A stretch of DNA of 5,874 bases from Acidilobaceae archaeon. Its GTDB lineage: Archaea; Thermoproteota; Thermoprotei_A; Sulfolobales; Acidilobaceae. Positions within the stretch are counted from its first letter, which is position 1, and each line of letters opens with the position of its first letter. The translations under genes and the position numbers were made by a program. The stretch is taken from positions 1,116-6,989 of the forward strand of contig JALWGG010000261.1 of assembly GCA_027013765.1 (NCBI GenBank). The letters are read 5' to 3'. Under the pieces are notes generated by a model, which worked only from the letters and a program-made list of their open reading frames with translations, made no database searches and was not told the origin of the DNA. This document shows positions 1 through 4,798 of this stretch, in pieces.

Positions 1-1145
1 TTATCACTATTTTTGGCAAGTTTGATAGAAACCCTTGCTGACGGGTAGAATGGAAGCCTCATTAAGAGGTCCAGGGGCGTGGCTTTTTCTTCAGCAGCAA
101 TTTTAACTAAAAGTGCCGCTTGGTAGATCCCGTCGACCCAGGGTCCCCATGAGGGGTCTATCAGTTTCCATGGCTCAGCAGCCAGCAATGCCGCCGGTAT
201 TTCCTTGAGTTTCTCATGTAACTTGCCCAGTTTTGCTCTAACAAGCTTTCCACCCATCTTCTCAACTACTTCCTCGACTTCTAAGCCTACGTCGACAGAT
301 ACTATTATGACTCCCTTCTTATCGCGCAACTTATACATTGCGTAGAGGGCGATCAGTAGATCTTGCTTCATAAAACCAAACCCAGGTATTGCTACTGCAA
401 GCCTATCAGCATCACCGTCGTGGGCTAAGAGTGCATGTAGATTCAAGCCCTCGGCACTGGATATGAAGCCTGATAAGACGTCAGGTCTAGGCTCTGGATG
501 CCTGCCAGGGAATGTACCGTCTGGATGGCAATTAAAACTAACAATCCTACCTACGCCCATGCTTCTCAGGACTCTAGGCGTGACCCAGCTAGCCGCGCCA
601 TTAGCGCAGTCGATCGCGATTTTAAGCCATGAAGCGTCTCTCCCGGATGTTTCGAGCCCTGAGACAAGGCTACGGATATAGTCTTCCACGTATTCCTCGG
701 CACTTATTAAAGAACCTACCTTATCCCAGTCTGCATGGAACTTCTTCAAATCCCCATTAAATATAAGCTCCTCAAGGTTCTCCTCCATAGGAACTGTATA
801 CTCCATTCCATCATGGTCAAACACCTTCAATCCATTATCGGGCGGGGGATTATGGCTTGCAGTAACCATTACACCAGCCCTACTCCTACTTCTAGGCACG
901 CTGTAGGCAACAACTGGCGTGGGGGCCACGCCCATATATAGAGCGTCTAATCCGCCAGCCATCAGGCCCGCAGCGGCCATATGGGCTAGGAGAGGGCTAG
1001 TAGTGCGCACATCATGCCCTATAACAGCTGACCCCTGCCTACCCACATAGGCTGCAACAACTAGCCCTATCTTGTATGCTAATTCTGGAGTCACTGTTTC
1101 CAGGTATCGACCCCGTATGCCAGCGGTTCCAAAGAGTCTAGGCAT
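1..1145 (-). CDS. Phosphohexomutase (phosphoglucomutase/phosphomannomutase family), C-terminus cut by window edge
   Basis: This is an alpha-D-phosphohexomutase, which moves phosphate between O-6 and O-1 of a hexose phosphate (glucose, mannose or glucosamine) through a phosphoserine enzyme, feeding sugar-nucleotide and glycan synthesis in the cytoplasm. The visible 381 residues begin MPRLFGTAGIRG, the typical N-terminal substrate loop. The active-site TASHNP lies at residues 95-100 with the phosphoserine at Ser97, and the Mg-binding loop DGDADR at 243-248. The third-domain sugar loop, usually GEXSGH, is replaced by AAEPWKLIDPSWGPW with Glu324 kept. About 70 residues, the phosphate-binding fourth domain, should lie off the left edge, given a usual length near 450. 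The ATG at 1145 fits the family start exactly. It lies 13 bases after the THUMP gene stop, so co-transcription is likely. Family assignment is firm; substrate specificity cannot be read from the sequence. Confidence 0.93.
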   Translation of the reverse strand, partial: MPRLFGTAGIRGRYLETVTPELAYKIGLVVAAYVGRQGSAVIGHDVRTTSPLLAHMAAAGLMAGGLDALYMGVAPTPVVAYSVPRSRSRAGVMVTASHNPPPDNGLKVFDHDGMEYTVPMEENLEELIFNGDLKKFHADWDKVGSLISAEEYVEDYIRSLVSGLETSGRDASWLKIAIDCANGAASWVTPRVLRSMGVGRIVSFNCHPDGTFPGRHPEPRPDVLSGFISSAEGLNLHALLAHDGDADRLAVAIPGFGFMKQDLLIALYAMYKLRDKKGVIIVSVDVGLEVEEVVEKMGGKLVRAKLGKLHEKLKEIPAALLAAEPWKLIDPSWGPWVDGIYQAALLVKIAAEEKATPLDLLMRLPFYPSARVSIKLAKNSD

Positions 1146-1158
1146 GACGATCGACACC

Positions 1159-1677
1159 CTATACAATCTTTGCTGTAGACAGTATTAGTGAGGGGGGGCC
1201 TACAAACACTGCGGCCGAGTATCTTCCTCTTAACCTGACAACTTTTACATAGACAAGTATATCTGGATCATCCAGATTGACCTCTCTCTCGATCCCCTCC
1301 GCTATACGGATTACTGCATCTTGTCTATGCATTAAACGACCCTCTTCATCCCTAAGATAACCGTCAACTCTCACCGCGAAACTTCCATTGCCCGCCTGTA
1401 GCATTAGATCATCGACAGCCTTCTTAACGGCTTCAATGTTTGGATCGACAACGCGGTATACTGGTATAACCCTGAGTATCACAGTATTCTTTTCTATACT
1501 ATTCCTTATAATCTCAACAGCTTTATCTGGGTCTCTAACTCTGGCAAATATCAAGTTAGGCTGGGTGGCCACGATTTCTATTTCATCGTTTAGAGCCCTC
1601 CTAAGCTCCATGATCGCCTCTCTCTTAGCAGTTGCACCTGGTAGGTGAGATACTATTAAGTTAAAACGCCTTATCAT
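1159..1677 (-). CDS. THUMP-domain RNA-binding protein, TAN1-like
   Basis: This protein of about 172 residues resembles the archaeal relatives of yeast Tan1, the tRNA-binding partner of the acetyltransferase that makes N4-acetylcytidine in tRNA. The N-terminal part (starting MIRRFNLIVSHLPG) leads to an ILRVIPVYRVV strand near residues 67-77, then a THUMP core with SFAVRVDG near 99-106 and VNLDDPDILVYVKV near 133-146. No catalytic domain is present, so a role in presenting tRNA to a separate enzyme is inferred. A longer ATG start at 1686 exists, but a GGAGG ribosome site (1687-1691) touches it with no spacing. GTG 1680 (6 bases away) or ATG 1677 (9 bases away) fit better, and I chose the ATG. 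A run of seven C residues in the coding strand (1192-1198) sits near the C-terminus. The phosphohexomutase follows 13 bases later in what looks like one operon. Confidence 0.8.
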   Translation of the reverse strand: MIRRFNLIVSHLPGATAKREAIMELRRALNDEIEIVATQPNLIFARVRDPDKAVEIIRNSIEKNTVILRVIPVYRVVDPNIEAVKKAVDDLMLQAGNGSFAVRVDGYLRDEEGRLMHRQDAVIRIAEGIEREVNLDDPDILVYVKVVRLRGRYSAAVFVGPPSLILSTAKIV

Positions 1678-1686
1678 CACTAACAT

Positions 1687-1691
1687 CCTCC
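1687..1691 (-). promoter_or_regulatory. Strong Shine-Dalgarno GGAGG that decides the THUMP gene start
   Basis: The reverse strand reads GGAGGATGTTAGTGATG. GGAGG directly abuts the first ATG (1686), which is too close for initiation, and stands 6 bases from GTG 1680 and 9 bases from ATG 1677. This argues for the shorter protein. Confidence 0.7.
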
Positions 1692-1717
1692 ATATAGCAT
1701 GTGATACACTAGATGGG

Positions 1718-1723
1718 TTATAA
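1718..1723 (-). promoter_or_regulatory. TATA box for the THUMP/phosphohexomutase operon
   Basis: On the reverse strand GGCTTATAACC contains TTATAA. Transcription starting about 26 bases downstream (near 1694) would give a leader of roughly 17 bases that just includes the GGAGG site. That geometry is typical for crenarchaea and agrees with the 1677/1680 start. This is a sequence-only prediction. Confidence 0.5.
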
Positions 1724-1742
1724 GCCTGTTATTTAGCCAAGC

Positions 1743-1750
1743 GTTTTAAG
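1743..1750 (+). promoter_or_regulatory. Probable TATA box for pncB
   Basis: GTTTTAAG is the best TATA-like element upstream of pncB. A start about 25 bases downstream (near 1772) would leave a leader of about 15 bases before TTG 1787. TTAAT at 1756-1760 is a weaker alternative. Together with the reverse-strand TATA box at 1718-1723 it makes a compact divergent promoter region between the two transcription units. Confidence 0.4.
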
Positions 1751-1786
1751 CCAGCTTAATTGCTAGAAGCATAAAGGGTATGGGGC

Positions 1787-2965
1787 TTGAAGGAGCCCAG
1801 GCTATACATGGCGACGCAGGATGAGATATTAAATGGGTTAGCCACCGATATCTACTTTATAAGAACAAAGAAAATCCTTGAGGAAGCAGGCTTAGAAGAT
1901 ACTAGAGTAAGGGCTGAGGTGCATGCATACAGCTTACCAAAGGGCTATGAATGGGCAGTCTTTGCAGGCCTAGAGGAGGCGATTGCATTATTAAAGGGTA
2001 GAAATGTAACTGTGTACTCAATACCTGAAGGCACAATATTTAGGAGGAAAGACCCATTAATGATTATAGAAGGGAGACCAATAGATTTTCTAGTAATGGA
2101 AACTGCGTTACTAGGCGTTCTACGTTTTTCAACGAGTATAGCAACGAAGGCTGCTAGGATCAGGCTAGCAGCAGGTGATAAGACAGTCCTATTCTTCGGA
2201 CTTAGAGCAACACACCCGGCAGTACAGCCAGCCGCAGATAGGGCAGCATATATTGGGGGGCTCGATGGGGTGAGTGGAAATCTATCCCGGAAATATTTAA
2301 ATCTAGAGCCGAAGGGGACAATGCCGCATGCACTAATAATAGCTATGGGTGACCAAAAAGCTGCATGGAGATGGTATGCGAAGATCTTCAGGAACGAATC
2401 ACCCGTCATAGCTCTGGTAGATACTTTTCTTGACGAGAGAGTCGAGGCATTAATGGCCGCAGAAGAGCTAGGAGAGGACTTATACGGTGTTAGGCTTGAC
2501 ACGCCCAGCAGTAGGAGAGGAAAGATGAGGGATATAGTCGAGGAGGTTAGATGGGCGCTGGATATACATGGGTATAGGCATGTAAAGATCTTCGTCAGCG
2601 GCGGGATTGATGAGGAATCCATAACCGAGTTGCGAGATATAGTGGACGGGTTTGGTGTTGGAACTAGTATAGCGTGGCCGCCTAATATAGATATAAGCAT
2701 GGATATTGTAGAAGTTGAGAAGAAGGGTAAGTGGATACCTATATCAAAGAGGGGAAAGCTTCCGGGTGCCAGAACGATCTACCAATGTCCTGATGGCTCC
2801 AAGGTTATAAGCCTCCTACAGGATCCCATGCCATGCAAGGGCGGGAAGAAAATGATGGAGATATATATAAAAGATGGCAAGTTGGTTAAAGAATTCCCTA
2901 CTATAGATGAAATAAGAAGTTATGTACTAAAACAACTTTCCTCCATGTCTTCTACTATATCTTGA
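1787..2965 (+). CDS. pncB: Nicotinate phosphoribosyltransferase
   Basis: This enzyme joins nicotinate to PRPP, giving nicotinate mononucleotide, in the salvage (Preiss-Handler) route to NAD in the cytoplasm. The 392 residues match the archaeal form in length and motifs: MATQDEILNGLATDIYFIRT near residues 8-27, FFGLRATHP (136-144), DRAAYIGGLDGVSG (151-164), GTMPHALI (177-184, His181 being the likely counterpart of the phosphorylated His), ALVDTFLDE (209-217), VRLDTPSS (235-242) and SGGID (271-275) followed by GFGVGTSI (288-295). The C-terminal region carries only two cysteines (334 and 350), although the Thermoplasma enzyme is reported to have a four-cysteine zinc knuckle there. The start is uncertain: TTG 1787 keeps the conserved segment before MAT, whereas ATG 1808 would remove seven residues. 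An ATG at 1780 is out of frame. The 3' end overlaps the convergent antiporter gene by 39 bases. Confidence 0.95.
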   Translation: MKEPRLYMATQDEILNGLATDIYFIRTKKILEEAGLEDTRVRAEVHAYSLPKGYEWAVFAGLEEAIALLKGRNVTVYSIPEGTIFRRKDPLMIIEGRPIDFLVMETALLGVLRFSTSIATKAARIRLAAGDKTVLFFGLRATHPAVQPAADRAAYIGGLDGVSGNLSRKYLNLEPKGTMPHALIIAMGDQKAAWRWYAKIFRNESPVIALVDTFLDERVEALMAAEELGEDLYGVRLDTPSSRRGKMRDIVEEVRWALDIHGYRHVKIFVSGGIDEESITELRDIVDGFGVGTSIAWPPNIDISMDIVEVEKKGKWIPISKRGKLPGARTIYQCPDGSKVISLLQDPMPCKGGKKMMEIYIKDGKLVKEFPTIDEIRSYVLKQLSSMSSTIS

Positions 2966-4162
2966 CGAAATCACAGTCGAGATTATGCTAGTCACAATAA
3001 CAACCCCCATAAGAGTATTATAAAGAGAGTTGTCTATTAAATCTAGCATGATTCCAGCTTCACTCGCTATTATGGTAACAGTAAGTAGTGGAACCTGGCT
3101 AGCGGATAGAATAGTGCTTCTCCAGGGACTAGCTCCTATAATATGTTTAAAGTAAATGTATGAAGGAAGCATCTTGAGTAAAGCAACACACAGACCAACA
3201 ACGAGCACCATAAATATACTATTTAACATAAGTGTAGGGTCCACTTTCATGCCAGAAACTATAAAGAAAAACGGGGTAAAGAAGCCAGTAGCCATACTCT
3301 CTAGTTTCTCTTGGAGGATCTTCCTGTTCCGCACGGTCTCGGATACCACAACCCCGAGAATAAAGCTTGTCAAAACTGAGTGCATGCCGATGATCTCGCT
3401 TGCGACTCCCAGAACTATTATTGCCATAGTTACAAGTCTTATTTCAAATTCAAAGGGGGATCCACTTATTCTAGGTAGTAAAGGCCCTATAGCAAGGACG
3501 CCCATTAAGATTACTATATAAAATAATATTATGGGGTCTATAGATGCAGTGGCTATACTTAGGAGTAGCATTCCAATAAGATCAGCTATCATAGCCGAAG
3601 TCAAAGCTAATTGCCCTTGACGTGTGGATAGGAGCCCAGACGATTTTAATATACTATATGTGAGTGCAACGCTTGTTGCAGAAAATCCGGCAATTAATAT
3701 TAGCAATGCTCCAACGGATAGTTCAAATTTAAGGTAGATAATAATAGCTATAATACTAGAGATTAAGAAGCTTATAGAACCTAGTATGACCGAGTGATAT
3801 GCTCTTCTTTTAAGGAGTCTAATGTCGATCTCAGATCCAGCCATGAATAATAATAGATTTGCCCCGATATTTGACAAGAGCAATAAACCCTCACTAGGTT
3901 TAGCCCCAAAACCTGAAGCTATCATTCCAAGCATAATCTCTATTATAGCTACTGGTACAAGTAAGATTGATGCTATGTGTCCAGACATTATTATAAGAAA
4001 GGCTATAAGCCCCAACGTTAGGACTTCTAGCTCTGAACTTGTATGGCCGCCAATAATTAGATTATATCCAAATAATACTAAAATTATTATTAATAGGTCA
4101 ATGAATAATAATAGGGGCTTAGAAATGCTTCTACTCAAGGGATTCTCAACCCTTCCTTTCAT
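2927..4162 (-). CDS. CPA2-family monovalent cation/proton antiporter (Kef/NapA type)
   Basis: This 411-residue integral membrane protein should exchange Na+ or K+ for H+ across the cytoplasmic membrane. It is hydrophobic almost throughout, with about 12-13 predicted membrane segments from residue 16 to 398 and no large soluble domain (no TrkA-N region), so it is the bare transport unit. CPA2 signatures are visible: FMAGSEIDIRLLKRR (106-120), the GFSATSVALT discontinuous-helix motif (159-168), then a segment ending SAMIADLIGM (189-198), and FFFIVSGMKVDP (298-309). The ion-binding pair in the fifth conserved helix is Ala193-Asp194 where NapA has Asp-Asp. Lys330 may match the NapA helix-10 lysine, but I could not align this. 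The ATG overlaps the thioredoxin stop (ATGA) and has no clear ribosome site of its own, so translation is probably coupled. Whether it carries Na+ or K+ cannot be decided. Confidence 0.9.
   Translation of the reverse strand: MKGRVENPLSRSISKPLLLFIDLLIIILVLFGYNLIIGGHTSSELEVLTLGLIAFLIIMSGHIASILLVPVAIIEIMLGMIASGFGAKPSEGLLLLSNIGANLLLFMAGSEIDIRLLKRRAYHSVILGSISFLISSIIAIIIYLKFELSVGALLILIAGFSATSVALTYSILKSSGLLSTRQGQLALTSAMIADLIGMLLLSIATASIDPIILFYIVILMGVLAIGPLLPRISGSPFEFEIRLVTMAIIVLGVASEIIGMHSVLTSFILGVVVSETVRNRKILQEKLESMATGFFTPFFFIVSGMKVDPTLMLNSIFMVLVVGLCVALLKMLPSYIYFKHIIGASPWRSTILSASQVPLLTVTIIASEAGIMLDLIDNSLYNTLMGVVIVTSIISTVISSRYSRRHGGKLF
4159..4162 (-). other. ATGA stop/start overlap joining thioredoxin and antiporter genes
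   Basis: On the reverse strand the antiporter ATG (4162-4160) shares two bases with the thioredoxin TGA (4161-4159). The upstream sequence CTTAAGAAACA has no good Shine-Dalgarno match, which favours re-initiation by ribosomes finishing the thioredoxin gene. Confidence 0.8.
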
Positions 4163-4581
4163 TGTTTCTTAAGGTATGTGTTAATATATTGTTTAATCTT
4201 TGAAATAAGTTTGTCCTTCTGAAGTGTACCAACTATCGAGTCTATGACTCTCCCTTTATATAGTATAAGCATTGATGGTATATGGTTCACACCATATCTG
4301 TCTGCTATCGTGAAACTACGGTCAACATCGACCTTTCCCCAAAAGATCCTAGTATCATTAGTTTCGATAGCAACCTCTCTTAATGTTGCTAAAAATGATA
4401 TACAGGGTCCACACCACTCTGCTGTAAAGTATAGTATAACTAGATCATTATTTTCAAGTATATCGTCTAGTGTTGAAGTTGTGACTTCTTGAATAGGATC
4501 CCTGGTTAATGCATCTATAGCATTAGCTCTACTACGCAGTCTTTCTGCTAGTTTCAATGCAGTGTCGCGTAGGTTGCTCAT
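4159..4581 (-). CDS. Thioredoxin-like protein with N-terminal extension
   Basis: This is a 140-residue thiol-disulfide oxidoreductase of the thioredoxin fold. The active site is WCGPC at residues 56-60 (Cys57, Cys60), preceded by the typical strand LVILYFTAE. VDVDR (84-88) and the cis-proline segment HIPSMLILYKG (100-110, Pro102) follow in standard order. About 30 charged, helical residues precede the fold (MSNLRDTALKLAERLRSRAN and onward). They contain no signal peptide or membrane segment, so the protein should be cytoplasmic. The ATG at 4581 has only a weak G-rich ribosome site (4591-4596, 9 bases away). It is the first gene of an operon, with its stop overlapping the antiporter start. It could reduce cytosolic disulfides in general or act on the antiporter; the latter is only inferred from coupling. 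Confidence 0.92.
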   Translation of the reverse strand: MSNLRDTALKLAERLRSRANAIDALTRDPIQEVTTSTLDDILENNDLVILYFTAEWCGPCISFLATLREVAIETNDTRIFWGKVDVDRSFTIADRYGVNHIPSMLILYKGRVIDSIVGTLQKDKLISKIKQYINTYLKKQ

Positions 4582-4620
4582 CTGAGGGGTCCCCCCGTTA
4601 TTTCCTGTCTTTGGTAATGA

Positions 4621-4628
4621 CTTTTATC
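4621..4628 (-). promoter_or_regulatory. Probable TATA box of the thioredoxin-antiporter operon
   Basis: The reverse strand reads GATAAAAG about 40 bases before the thioredoxin ATG. A start about 26 bases downstream (near 4598) would give a leader of about 17 bases that begins just before the G-run. A second AT-rich element (TATATAT around 4669-4677) is an alternative promoter with a longer leader. Confidence 0.4.
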
Positions 4629-4712
4629 TGTTCTTTTAGTGTTTTTCAATGTTTAAGTAAAAGTAGTAATATATATTTTGATGTTCAAATGAGAGCTATT
4701 ATAGGGATAATG

Positions 4713-4770
4713 CTATTTCAAAAATAGAAACCCTTATATATCCTGGGTGATATTTTAATTTTTGAAATAG
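4713..4770. repeat. Perfect 13-bp inverted repeat flanking the tes TATA box (candidate operator pair)
   Basis: CTATTTCAAAAAT at 4713-4725 has its exact reverse complement ATTTTTGAAATAG at 4758-4770, with 32 bases between. Each arm contains a small palindrome of the form ATTT-N3-AAAT (4715-4725 and 4758-4768). The left one extends to CTATTT-N3-AAATAG (4713-4727). The centre of symmetry (about 4741.5) falls at the edge of the TATATA element, and the arms are about 45 bases apart centre to centre. This looks like two binding sites for a dimeric regulator. No protein is identified, and the AT-rich setting lowers certainty. Confidence 0.6.
4733..4742 (+). promoter_or_regulatory. TATA box of the tes-like gene, with purine-rich BRE
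   Basis: CTTATATATC is preceded by AGAAACC, a plausible BRE. Transcription is expected near 4763-4765, leaving a leader of about 35 bases. The predicted start falls inside the right arm of the inverted repeat, so a protein bound there would block the polymerase. Confidence 0.6.
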
Positions 4771-4788
4771 GGGAGTCCTAAGGAGAAG

Positions 4789-4794
4789 GGTGAT
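4789..4794 (+). promoter_or_regulatory. Shine-Dalgarno GGTGAT of the tes-like gene
   Basis: GGTGAT, complementary to the 16S 3' end, lies 4 bases before ATG 4799. AAGGAG at 4780-4785 is a second, more distant match. Together they fix ATG 4799 as the start. Confidence 0.65.
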
Positions 4795-4798
4795 TAGG

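Noticed and set aside
463..941. Short forward frames (463-681, 735-941) opposite the phosphohexomutase
   Set aside because: The reverse strand carries all the catalytic motifs of the phosphohexomutase through this region, so these frames are incidental.
1192..1198. Run of seven G (C in the coding strand) near the end of the THUMP gene as a possible phase-variable or frameshift site
   Set aside because: The frame is intact through it and only about 13 residues follow, so a slip would change little. There is no second sign of slippage control.
1687..1786. Possible small RNA or extra gene in the divergent spacer
   Set aside because: The 100 bases are accounted for by two TATA-like elements and short leaders; no stem-loop or box motif was seen.
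1945..2700. 251-codon open frame on the reverse strand inside pncB
   Set aside because: It is fully antisense to a clearly conserved enzyme, is rich in Ser/Ile/Pro as expected for a shadow frame, and has no recognisable domain or promoter.
3156..4172. Forward-strand open frames (3156-3521, 3822-4172) opposite the antiporter gene
   Set aside because: They are shadows of a membrane protein gene on the other strand and show no protein family features.
4244..4492. 82-codon forward frame opposite the thioredoxin gene
   Set aside because: It is antisense to the WCGPC-containing gene and has no features of its own.
4586..4596. GGGGTCCCC-type inverted repeat just before the thioredoxin start
   Set aside because: The one-base loop cannot form a stable hairpin and the symmetry follows from two adjacent homopolymer runs.
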